19,002 nucleotides of DNA, from assembly GCA_031389585.1 (NCBI GenBank), contig JANMSS010000110.1, forward strand, positions 1 to 19,002, read 5' to 3'. The position numbers and the translations under genes were made by a program. Each line of letters opens with the position of its first letter. Within the stretch, counting starts at the first letter, position 1. Under the pieces are notes generated by a model. It saw nothing but the letters and a program-made list of their open reading frames with translations, ran no database searches and had not been told where the DNA came from. The DNA is from CADEEN01 sp031389585. GTDB lineage: Bacteria; Pseudomonadota; Gammaproteobacteria; Burkholderiales; Burkholderiaceae_C. Below are positions 7,265 through 13,241 of this stretch, piece by piece.

Positions 7265-7797
7265 CAAGTGTCCGCGCCTGGCGCAGCGCTGCCTTCGCCC
7301 AGGCTGCGCTGCATCAGCACGACGTCGAGCCAGCGGTCGAACTTCCAGCCGGCGGCCTTGAGCACCCCGGTGGGCTCGAAGCCGCACGCGCGGTGGACCG
7401 CGATCGAGCCGGTGTTGGCGGCATCGCCAATCACGGCCAACATCTGCCGCGCGCCGCGCGCCCCGCACTGAGCCAGCAACTCGGCCAGCAGAGTGCGCCC
7501 CACACCTTGACCCTGTGCCGCGGGGTCGAGGTAGATCGAGTCTTCCAAGCAGAAACGGTAGGCGCGGCGCGCGCGAAAGTGGTTGGCATACGCATAGCCA
7601 AGCACCTGGCCGTCGCGTTCGGCCACCAGCCAGGGCAGACCCTTGGCCAACACCTCGTCGCGGCGGCGCGCCATCTCAAACTCGTCCGGTGCATCAAGCT
7701 CGAAAGTGCCGGTGCCGTGGACCACCAAGTATCCGTAGACGCGGGTGATTGCCGGCAGGTCGTCGGCGCTGCTGGGGCGGATGATCAGGGGTTGCAT
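7264..7797 (-). CDS. GNAT family N-acetyltransferase, phosphinothricin acetyltransferase-like
   Basis: A 177-residue single-domain GNAT enzyme that would transfer acetyl from acetyl-CoA to an amine. The acetyl-CoA pyrophosphate loop QGQGVGRTLL (95-104) follows the strand SIYLDPAA. The N-terminal part (DLPAITRVYGYLVVHGTGTF) matches the layout of the Pat/YncA subgroup, whose members acetylate phosphinothricin, methionine sulfoximine or other amino-acid-like substrates. LAVIGDAANTGSIAVHRACGF (120-140) is the usual C-terminal region with the conserved Asn and the H..CGF motif. The natural substrate cannot be read from the sequence. It is transcribed divergently from rpsP. No convincing Shine-Dalgarno precedes ATG 7797. 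Its upstream region shares about 30 bases with the rpsP promoter, and a weak TATAGA on the minus strand lies there. The downstream TM2-like gene is coupled to it. Confidence 0.85.
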   Translation of the reverse strand: MQPLIIRPSSADDLPAITRVYGYLVVHGTGTFELDAPDEFEMARRRDEVLAKGLPWLVAERDGQVLGYAYANHFRARRAYRFCLEDSIYLDPAAQGQGVGRTLLAELLAQCGARGARQMLAVIGDAANTGSIAVHRACGFEPTGVLKAAGWKFDRWLDVVLMQRSLGEGSAAPGADT

Positions 7798-7829
7798 GGA
7801 GGCGCGGTGGAGGGCAGATTGGGCAAGTC

Positions 7830-7835
7830 TATAAT
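7830..7835 (+). promoter_or_regulatory. -10 element of the rpsP operon promoter
   Basis: A perfect TATAAT stands 150 bases before rpsP, between divergent genes. The -35 region at 17-base spacing (GTGGAG, 7807-7812) is poor. The predicted transcript start is near 7842, after a G/C-rich discriminator GCTCGG, a feature associated with stringent control of ribosomal promoters. By-eye call. Confidence 0.65.
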
Positions 7836-7841
7836 GCTCGG

Positions 7842-7985
7842 TTTTCGGCGGCGGCTGGTCAGGTGACTGGCGTATCTACGGCGCCGAGCCGCGTGTACCG
7901 CCGCCGTCGGTTGCACAAAGAATCTGCCCGGCCGGTGTGTCTCCGGGCGCGGTGGACGAACGAGCTCTAGTTTCGAGGAAACCCC
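7842..7985 (+). promoter_or_regulatory. Structured 5' leader of the rpsP operon
   Basis: About 144 bases of predicted untranslated leader. CGGCGGCGG (7846-7854) is perfectly complementary to CCGCCGCCG (7898-7906), enclosing a smaller hairpin CGGC/GCCG (7879-7882 with 7888-7891). GAGGAA at 7975-7980 is the rpsP ribosome binding site. A long structured leader could support translational or attenuation control of the operon, but simple G/C richness could also give this pairing. I know of no described element matching it. Confidence 0.35.
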
Positions 7986-8234
7986 ATGGTTGTCATCCGT
8001 CTGTCCCGCTCCGGCGCCAAGAAGCGCCCGTTCTACAACATCGTCGTTGCCGACTCGCATGAGCGCCGTGATGGTCGCTTCATCGAACGTGTCGGCTTCT
8101 ACAACCCGGTTGCCGCCGGTGGCGAACAGCCGCTGCGCGTGGCCACCGATCGCATCGCCTACTGGACTGGCGTTGGCGCTCAGGTGTCGCCGACTGTGGC
8201 CCGTCTGGTCGACCAGGCCAAGGCGAGCGTCTGA
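7986..8234 (+). CDS. rpsP: 30S ribosomal protein S16
   Basis: An 82-residue protein matching bacterial S16 along its whole length: MVVIRLSRSGAKKRPFYNIV at the N-terminus, then RRDGRFIERVGFYNPVA (27-43) and the helix DRIAYWTGVGAQVSPTVARL. S16 binds 16S rRNA in the 30S body and is needed for subunit assembly. It is the first gene of the widely conserved rpsP-rimM-trmD-rplS operon. ATG 7986 follows GAGGAA with 5 bases of spacing. The next gene, rimM, begins 19 bases after its stop. The length is normal, with no C-terminal extension. Confidence 0.97.
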   Translation: MVVIRLSRSGAKKRPFYNIVVADSHERRDGRFIERVGFYNPVAAGGEQPLRVATDRIAYWTGVGAQVSPTVARLVDQAKASV

Positions 8235-8253
8235 AGCCCGACGGCGCGGTGGT

Positions 8254-8856
8254 ATGGCGACGCTGCCGTCGCTGAGCGCCGCGCCCGGCGACACGCCGGA
8301 CTTTCCGGCGGACGCCATCGAGGTCGGTTGCATCGTGGGGCCATGGGGCGTAAAGGGCGCATTCAAAGTCCACGCGCACGCCACCGACCCGCAAGCGCTG
8401 TTCTCCTCGCGGCGCTGGTTTCTGCAATCACCCGCAGCCCCGGGCCCACATCGGGCGGCGCTGCCGCCGCTGCTGCGTATTACGCAGGCTCGGGAGCAGG
8501 GTTCTGTGGTGGTCGCCACCGCGCAGGAAGTCCCGGACCGTTTGACTGCTGAAGCCCTGAACGGCGCGCGCGTATTTGTCTCGCGTGCCAGTTTCCCGAC
8601 TGCGGGCGACGGCGAGTACTACTGGGTCGACCTGATCGGCCTGACGGTGCGCAACCGCGAGGGCCAGACCCTCGGTACGGTCGCCGACTTGATCGACACC
8701 GGCGCGCACAGTGTGCTGCGCGTGCGCCGCGTCGATGCGTCGCCGGAAGATTCGGCAGAGTCTGCCGAGCGGCTGATTCCGTTCGTTGCCGCTTACGTCG
8801 ACAGTGTCGATCTGGCCGGGCGGCTGATTGGCGTCGATTGGGGGCTGGACTACTGA
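8254..8856 (+). CDS. rimM: Ribosome maturation factor RimM
   Basis: A 200-residue 30S assembly factor that binds S19 and helps fold the 16S rRNA head domain. The N-terminal RimM beta-barrel begins with EVGCIVGPWGVKGAFKVHAH (23-42). The C-terminal PRC-barrel begins with EYYWVDLIGL (121-130) and contains GTVADLIDTGAHSVLRV (141-157) and LIPFVAAYVDSVDL (174-187), ending GVDWGLDY. It is somewhat longer than the E. coli protein: there is a roughly 20-residue N-terminal lead and a loop around 57-72 (QSPAAPGPHRAALPP), which I recall as typical of betaproteobacteria. ATG 8254 is chosen because the frame upstream overlaps rpsP; its Shine-Dalgarno (GGTGG) is weak. The stop shares one base with the trmD start (TGATG). 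Confidence 0.93.
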   Translation: MATLPSLSAAPGDTPDFPADAIEVGCIVGPWGVKGAFKVHAHATDPQALFSSRRWFLQSPAAPGPHRAALPPLLRITQAREQGSVVVATAQEVPDRLTAEALNGARVFVSRASFPTAGDGEYYWVDLIGLTVRNREGQTLGTVADLIDTGAHSVLRVRRVDASPEDSAESAERLIPFVAAYVDSVDLAGRLIGVDWGLDY

Positions 8857-9614
8857 TGCGCTTTGATGTGCTGACTCTGTTCCCGGAACTGTTCGCGCCG
8901 CATCTGGCGAACGGGGTGACGCGCCGCGCCTTCGAATCACGCCAGGTCGATGTGCGCCTTTGGCCGCTGCGTGACCATGGCGAAGGCGCCTATAGGCGCG
9001 TCGATGACCGCCCGTTTGGCGGCGGACCGGGCATGGTGTTACTGGCCGAACCGCTTGAGAGAGCGCTGGCCACGGCGCTGGCCGACCGTGGCGGTGCGGC
9101 GCCTGCCATCATTCATTTCACGCCCACGGGCCGTCGGCTCAACCAGGCATGGGTGCGGGAAATGGCAGACGGCGCGGGCGCCGTGTTGCTGTGTGGCCGC
9201 TACGAGGGCATCGACCAACGCGTCCTGGACCGTCACGTGACGCTGGAGGTGAGCTTGGGCGACTTTGTGCTGTCTGGCGGTGAACTGCCCGCGCTGGCGC
9301 TGCTCGACGCCATCGCTCGCTTGCAGCCTGGCGTGCTCGGCGACGAAAAATCCCATCAGCAAGACAGTTTCGGCCGTGACGGCCTGCTCGACTGCCCACA
9401 CTACAGCCGCCCTGAGACCTTGCCTAGCGAGCGTGGCGGGCTGGCCACGCCGCCGGTCTTGTTGTCGGGCCATCATGCCGAGATCGAGCGCTGGCGGCGC
9501 GAGCGCTCGTTGGAACTGACGCTGCGGCGTCGCCCCGACTTGATCGCCGCGGCCCGAGCCGCTGGCCGCCTGAGCCCTGCCGACGAGCGCTATTTGGCGT
9601 CGATCGGGCTATAA
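8856..9614 (+). CDS. trmD: tRNA (guanine-N1-)-methyltransferase
   Basis: A 252-residue SPOUT methyltransferase that makes m1G37 next to the anticodon in tRNAs reading CCN, CUN and CGG, using S-adenosylmethionine and preventing +1 frameshifting. The deep-knot AdoMet site is visible in LLCGRYEGIDQRV (111-123) and EVSLGDFVLSGGELPALALL (131-150). Other conserved blocks are MRFDVLTLFPELF (1-13), DDRPFGGGPGMVL (50-62), GDEKSHQQDSF (162-172) and LDCPHYSRPE (178-187). The catalytic Asp would be in the QQDSF segment (Asp170). ATG 8856 overlaps the rimM stop by one base (TGATG). A TTG at 8838 is in frame but lies inside rimM. Its TAA stop lies inside a perfect TATAAT that may start a separate rplS transcript. 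Confidence 0.97.
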   Translation: MRFDVLTLFPELFAPHLANGVTRRAFESRQVDVRLWPLRDHGEGAYRRVDDRPFGGGPGMVLLAEPLERALATALADRGGAAPAIIHFTPTGRRLNQAWVREMADGAGAVLLCGRYEGIDQRVLDRHVTLEVSLGDFVLSGGELPALALLDAIARLQPGVLGDEKSHQQDSFGRDGLLDCPHYSRPETLPSERGGLATPPVLLSGHHAEIERWRRERSLELTLRRRPDLIAAARAAGRLSPADERYLASIGL

Positions 9615-9615
9615 T
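9610..9615 (+). promoter_or_regulatory. Candidate internal promoter for rplS
   Basis: A perfect TATAAT overlaps the trmD stop codon. No good -35 is seen at 16-18 bases upstream. The following bases CTGCGGCTTTTCG closely resemble those after the rpsP -10 (GCTCGGTTTTCG), which argues for a real start near 9622. The 92-base leader that follows has two small hairpins: GATCC/GGATC at 9628-9644 and CCCGC/GCGGG at 9650-9662. Confidence 0.5.
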
Positions 9616-9713
9616 CTGCGGCTTTTCGATCCTCTGCCGGGATCAGCGCCCCGCATTGCGGGCTGCGCACCACTCCCAACAAACCGCCGGCACGATCACC
9701 AGGAGAACTTCAA

Positions 9714-10067
9714 GTGGATCTGATCCAAACCCTCGAGCAGGAAGAAATTGCTCGCCTCGGCCAGAAGGTTCCCGCCTTCGCCCCCGGCGACACAGTGATT
9801 GTCAGCGTCAAGGTCGTCGAAGGTACGCGCAAGCGCCTGCAGGCCTATGAAGGCGTCGTGATTGCCAAGCGCAACCGCGGACTCAACTCCAGTTTCATTG
9901 TGCGCAAGATTTCCAGCGGCGAAGGCGTTGAGCGGACTTTCCAGCTCTACAGCCCGCTGATCGCCGGCATCGAAGTCAAGCGCCGCGGCGACGTGCGTCG
10001 TGCCAAGCTGTACTTCCTGCGCGAACGCTCAGGCAAGTCGGCTCGCATCAAAGAAAAGCTGGCCTGA
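9714..10067 (+). CDS. rplS: 50S ribosomal protein L19
   Basis: A 117-residue protein matching L19 throughout: LIQTLEQEEIARLGQKVPAF at the N-terminus, PGDTVIVSVKVVEGTRKRLQ (24-43), YEGVVIAKRNRGLNSSFIVR (45-64), and the basic C-terminus RRGDVRRAKLYFLRERSGKS. L19 sits at the 30S-50S interface and contributes to the inter-subunit bridges. The start is GTG at 9714, preceded by AGGAGA (9701-9706) at 7-base spacing; no ATG fits better. It is the last gene of the rpsP operon, separated from trmD by 99 bases that hold a likely internal promoter. It is followed by a hairpin/T-tract terminator. Confidence 0.97.
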   Translation: MDLIQTLEQEEIARLGQKVPAFAPGDTVIVSVKVVEGTRKRLQAYEGVVIAKRNRGLNSSFIVRKISSGEGVERTFQLYSPLIAGIEVKRRGDVRRAKLYFLRERSGKSARIKEKLA

Positions 10068-10081
10068 ACGAAGTTCGGATT

Positions 10082-10129
10082 GACGGCGCAGCCGTCGTGA
10101 CGCGCGAAGCGCGCCGGCCGGATTTTTTT
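10082..10129 (+). terminator. Rho-independent-type terminator after rplS
   Basis: Two adjacent hairpins, GACGGC-GCA-GCCGTC (10082-10096) and CGCGC-GAA-GCGCG (10101-10113), are followed by a CCGGCCGG palindrome and seven T residues (10123-10129). Position 15 bases after the rplS stop fits the end of the operon. The stem immediately before the T run is not a single clean helix, so the exact fold is uncertain. Confidence 0.65.
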
Positions 10130-10204
10130 CGCAAGGGCTCGCCTGAGTCAATTCGGGTGGACAACAAACAGGGCTGCCCGTGGGCGGCCCAGTCGTTGTC
10201 GCTC

Positions 10205-10210
10205 TATGCT
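10205..10210 (+). promoter_or_regulatory. Candidate -10 for a leaderless NUDIX mRNA
   Basis: TATGCT ends 6 bases before the ATG at 10217, which would place the transcript start on or next to the start codon. No Shine-Dalgarno is seen and no clear -35 is present. The same hexamer and spacing occur before pdxH on the other strand. A hairpin GGGCTGCC-CGTG-GGCGGCCC (10171-10190, one G-U pair) lies just upstream. Confidence 0.4.
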
Positions 10211-10216
10211 TGCAGC

Positions 10217-10927
10217 ATGACCCCCGTGCAGAAGACCATCCGTGCGCCGATCCTCAACCCGCGTGCGGTGCCGGTGCTCGGCCACGATGGCCACTTGCCG
10301 GCGGTCGATCCGATCCAACTCAGCGCGCTCGCGCTTCGCCAGCGATTCGCGTCGCCCCCATTGTGGGAGCCGGAAACGCGCGGCGACGGTCGCCTGTTCG
10401 AGGGTCGCGAGCGTGCGGTCGCCTCGGTGTTGGTGCCCCTGGTCGAGCGCGAGGCAGGCCTCACCGTGCTGCTGACTCAGCGCACTGCGCACCTGCGCGA
10501 TCACGCCGGCCAAATCAGTTTTCCCGGCGGCCGAGCTGAAGCGGGCGACGCTGACGACGCCGTCGCCACGGCGCTGCGCGAAGCGGAGGAGGAGGTCGGT
10601 CTGTCACGCCGGCACGTCGAGGTCATCGGTGCGATGCCCGAGTACCGCACGGTCACCTACTACGACGTGACGCCCGTCGTGGCCTTGGTGCGACCGCCGT
10701 TCACGTTGTCGCTGGACGCCCATGAGGTGGCCGATGCTTTCGAGGTGCCGCTGGCGTTTCTGATGACACCTGCGCACCACCAGCGGCATGTGTTCGAGTT
10801 CGCTGGGCACCGGCGCGAGTTCCTGTCAATGCCATGGCCGCGGCCGGATGGCGCTGGCGAGCCCTACTTCATCTGGGGCGCGACCGCGGCCATGTTACGC
10901 AACCTGTACCGCTTCCTCAGCGCCTGA
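10217..10927 (+). CDS. CoA pyrophosphatase, NUDIX hydrolase
   Basis: A 236-residue NUDIX enzyme of the UPF0035/NudL group, which hydrolyses coenzyme A and its derivatives to 3',5'-ADP and acyl-phosphopantetheine. Two signatures fit: LLTQRTAHLRDHAGQISFPG (about 84-103), the CoA-specific motif before the NUDIX box, and the box itself, GGRAEAGDADDAV followed by REAEEEVGL, with the REUxEExGU core intact. The box position usually occupied by Glu is Asp here, which I believe is common in this subgroup. The frame is open from 10097, but that part runs through the rplS terminator, so ATG 10217 is preferred; no ribosome binding site precedes it. Residues 1-50 before the core include ILNPRAVPVLGHDGHLPAVD. 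The CobD/CbiB-like gene starts 20 bases downstream on the same strand. Confidence 0.9.
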   Translation: MTPVQKTIRAPILNPRAVPVLGHDGHLPAVDPIQLSALALRQRFASPPLWEPETRGDGRLFEGRERAVASVLVPLVEREAGLTVLLTQRTAHLRDHAGQISFPGGRAEAGDADDAVATALREAEEEVGLSRRHVEVIGAMPEYRTVTYYDVTPVVALVRPPFTLSLDAHEVADAFEVPLAFLMTPAHHQRHVFEFAGHRREFLSMPWPRPDGAGEPYFIWGATAAMLRNLYRFLSA

Positions 10928-10947
10928 CATCCGTAGCATCGCGGTCG

Positions 10948-11937
10948 ATGAGCTTCTTCGCCGTTCTCTTCGCGCTGCTGATTGAGCAACTCAAGCCGCT
11001 GCCGCGCGACAACTGGGTCCATGACACGCTGATTTCATGGGTCGGCTGGACCGGGCGAAATTTCGACGCCGGCCATGAACGGCATGCCATCGTCGTCTGG
11101 TGCGTCACCGTACTGGCGCCTGGACTGGCGGCTGCAGCGCTGTACATCGCTGTGGCTCGTTACAGCCTGCTGGCCGCACTGGCGTTCAATGTTGCGGTGC
11201 TGTACTTGACCCTCGGTTTTCGGCAATTCAGCCATTACTTCACTGACATTCGCGATGCCCTGGAGCGTGGTGACGACGACCAGGCCCGGCGCCTGCTCGG
11301 CCAATGGCGGCACCTCGATGCCAGCGAACTGCCGCGAACCGAACTGTTGCGCCACGTGCTCGAGCATTCCTTGCTTGCCGCGCACCGCCATGTCTTTGGC
11401 GTCTTCTTTTGCTTCATTGCCCTGTCGGCGATCGGCCTCGGGCCGGCCGGTGCGGTCATCTACCGCATGGCCGAGTTCGCCGGTCGCTACTGGGCCTTCA
11501 AGAGTCGCACGCTTGACGCCCCGGCCAACGAGCGCCTGATGCAGTTGTCGCAGCGCTGGTTTGAATTGATCGATCATGCGCCGGCACGACTGACCGCGTT
11601 TGGGTTTGCCGTTGTTGGCAACTTCGAAGAGGCTGTCAACGGCTGGCGACGCGACGCCAGCCTCTGGCTGCATAACAACGAGGGCATCCTGCTGGCGGCC
11701 GCAGCCGGTGCCATCGGCGTGCAGCTCGGCGGCCGGGCCGCTCCCGGCGTCACGCCCGATCGCTCGAAGACCTTTGACAACGGCAGCGACACGCGTACAG
11801 CCGGCGCCGCGGGATGCACCGCAGGTGTTCCAGCGCAAGTCGGTCACCTGCAAAGCGTCGTCGGCCTGGTTTGGCGCTCGGTGGTGCTGTGGTTGTTGTT
11901 GGCAGCGCTGTTTTCGCTGGCGAATCTGCTTGGCTGA
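10948..11937 (+). CDS. CobD/CbiB/AmpE-like integral membrane protein
   Basis: A 329-residue membrane protein resembling the CobD/CbiB family and the related AmpE proteins. It starts with a span (FFAVLFALLIEQLKPL) and has the family-type segment HVFGVFFCFIALSAIGLGPA followed by GAVIYRMAEF (about 148-177). Other hydrophobic segments are near 47-68, 73-92, 215-225, 245-260 and 308-327. CbiB/CobD makes adenosylcobinamide phosphate and AmpE modulates beta-lactamase induction, but no cobalamin or ampD/ampG genes are nearby, so neither role can be assigned. This version, in the rplS-orn neighbourhood, is a familiar Burkholderiales gene of unknown function. Residues about 262-300 form a polar low-complexity loop before the last span. 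ATG 10948 lies 20 bases after the NUDIX stop, so the two may be cotranscribed. The downstream gap (11938-12015) to convergent rsgA shows no convincing terminator. Confidence 0.75.
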   Translation: MSFFAVLFALLIEQLKPLPRDNWVHDTLISWVGWTGRNFDAGHERHAIVVWCVTVLAPGLAAAALYIAVARYSLLAALAFNVAVLYLTLGFRQFSHYFTDIRDALERGDDDQARRLLGQWRHLDASELPRTELLRHVLEHSLLAAHRHVFGVFFCFIALSAIGLGPAGAVIYRMAEFAGRYWAFKSRTLDAPANERLMQLSQRWFELIDHAPARLTAFGFAVVGNFEEAVNGWRRDASLWLHNNEGILLAAAAGAIGVQLGGRAAPGVTPDRSKTFDNGSDTRTAGAAGCTAGVPAQVGHLQSVVGLVWRSVVLWLLLAALFSLANLLG

Positions 11938-12015
11938 TTTGACGGCCGCAAGGCGGTTGCTCTCGTTCGCGCCAAGGGCAGTCGGACCGCTTGGGGCGGG
12001 CCGGCGCTGGCCTGG

Positions 12016-12921
12016 TCACCACTTGGTGCGCGCCAATTCGTCGCAAATCTCGCCATAGATGCGCCAGCGCGAGGGGCTGATCTCACCCCGCTCGACGGCG
12101 GCAAGAATGCCGCAACCTGGTTCCTGCCGGTGCGTGCAGTTGTAGAACCGGCATGCGGTGACATGCGCGTTCAGGTCAGGCATCAGCAACGGCAGTTGCT
12201 GTGCGTCGATCTGGCGCAGGCCGAATTCCTGAAAGCCGGGCGAGTCGATCAGTGCGGCGCTGCGCTGGGCGTCGAGCCAGTACCAAGTGGTGGTAGTCGT
12301 GGTGTGGCGGCCCGAGTTGAGTGCCTGCGACACCTCGCCGACCTGTGCTGCAGCGTCCTGAACTATCAGGTTGATCAGCGTGCTCTTGCCCGTACCGCTG
12401 GGCCCGAGCACGAGCGTGGTGCGGCCCGCCAGCAGCGGGGTCAGCAGTGCGCGCGCCTCGTCAGGCCGGGTCTTGAGCGCCGTTTCTATGACGCTGATGC
12501 CCATTGCGCAGTACGGCAGCAGCCGTTCGCGCGCCAGCGCCGCCGGTGGCAGGTCGGTCTTGTTGAGCAGCACCTGGACAGCGATGCCTGCGCTCTCAGC
12601 TGCAATCAGCGCGCGCGCCAGCTGTGTCTCGGAGAACATCGGCTCGCCAGCCACCAGCACCAGGATCTGGTCGAGGTTGGCGGCGAACGACTTCGTGCGC
12701 CAGTCGTCCTGGCGAAACAACAGATTGCGACGCGGCTCGATGTGTTCGACCACACCCTCATCGCCTGCGGGTTGCCATCGCACCATGTCGCCGACCACGC
12801 AATCGCTCTTCTTGCCGCGCAGGTGGCAACTCAAGCGCTCGCCGTCGGGCGTTTCGACCCTGACATGGCGACCATGCGCGGCGACGACGCGGCCGAGGTC
12901 GAGGGCGGCAAACTTGCTCAA
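12016..12921 (-). CDS. rsgA: Ribosome small subunit-dependent GTPase RsgA
   Basis: A 301-residue circularly permuted GTPase that checks late 30S maturation and releases RbfA. An N-terminal OB fold (residues about 8-70, LGRVVAAHGRHVRVE) is followed by permuted G motifs: NKTD (G4, 120-123), GPSGTGKST (G1, 173-181), the Thr-rich G2 segment HTTTTTTW (206-213) and DSPGFQEFGL (G3, 226-235). The zinc site is CRFYNCTHRQEPGC, with Cys257, Cys262, His264 and Cys270. I chose TTG at 12921 because it overlaps the stop of the pterin dehydratase gene as TTGA, the same 4-base coupling seen at the previous junction, and gives MSKFAALDLGRV, a normal RsgA start. A longer frame to ATG 13062 would lie inside the dehydratase gene and adds unrelated residues. 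Confidence 0.9.
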   Translation of the reverse strand: MSKFAALDLGRVVAAHGRHVRVETPDGERLSCHLRGKKSDCVVGDMVRWQPAGDEGVVEHIEPRRNLLFRQDDWRTKSFAANLDQILVLVAGEPMFSETQLARALIAAESAGIAVQVLLNKTDLPPAALARERLLPYCAMGISVIETALKTRPDEARALLTPLLAGRTTLVLGPSGTGKSTLINLIVQDAAAQVGEVSQALNSGRHTTTTTTWYWLDAQRSAALIDSPGFQEFGLRQIDAQQLPLLMPDLNAHVTACRFYNCTHRQEPGCGILAAVERGEISPSRWRIYGEICDELARTKW

Positions 12922-13241
12922 CGGTTCAATGCATCCACTTTGGCTGCGCAGATGAAGTCGTTGAGCGAGATGCCGTCGACAGAATGGGTGTTGAAGCGCA
13001 CCTTGCAGCGGTTGTAGCCGAAGGCGATGTCGGGGTGATGGTCCTCGCGGTGGGCGATCCACGCCACGGCGTTCACGAAGGCCATCGTGTGGTGGTAGTC
13101 GCCAAATTGAAACGTCTTCTCGATTGCGCCTTCGTTGAGCGACCAGCCGAGGGTCTGCTGCAAGTGCGTGGCAACCTCGCCCGTGCTCATCGCCGCGTGG
13201 CCTTCAAGGGGATTGCAGTGCAGGGCCGCCAAGTCGTTCAT
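12918..13241 (-). CDS. phhB: 4a-hydroxytetrahydrobiopterin dehydratase (pterin-4a-carbinolamine dehydratase)
   Basis: A 107-residue PCD/DCoH-family protein that dehydrates 4a-hydroxytetrahydropterin, recycling the pterin cofactor of aromatic amino acid hydroxylases. The active-site region is EDHHPDI, with His68, His69 and Pro70, preceded by FVNAVAWIAHR. The third conserved histidine is in FNTHSVDGIS (His86), and DFICAAKVD closes the fold. GWSLNEGAIEKTFQF is the usual first strand region. No phenylalanine hydroxylase (phhA) lies in the window, so the cofactor role here is unclear; similar proteins have been linked to molybdopterin metabolism. The symbol is by family only. ATG 13241 overlaps the M48 protease stop (ATGA), and its stop overlaps the proposed rsgA TTG, so it is the middle gene of a tightly coupled three-gene unit. 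Confidence 0.88.
   Translation of the reverse strand: MNDLAALHCNPLEGHAAMSTGEVATHLQQTLGWSLNEGAIEKTFQFGDYHHTMAFVNAVAWIAHREDHHPDIAFGYNRCKVRFNTHSVDGISLNDFICAAKVDALNR

Noticed and set aside
6838..7866. 342-codon plus-strand frame across the TM2-like and GNAT genes
   Set aside because: It has no domain pattern and would run through the rpsP promoter; both minus-strand genes have family motifs and a coupled junction.
10171..10190. Hairpin GGGCTGCC-CGTG-GGCGGCCC between rplS and the NUDIX gene as a second terminator
   Set aside because: There is no T tract after it and one stem position is G-U; the real terminator is already at 10082-10129.
11938..12015. Possible bidirectional terminator between the CobD/CbiB-like gene and rsgA
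   Set aside because: Only short imperfect pairings (CCGC/GCGG, GCGGT/ACCGC) are present and no T or A tract.
12130..13017. 295-codon plus-strand frame opposite rsgA
   Set aside because: It is the reverse shadow of RsgA, whose G motifs and zinc site are complete.
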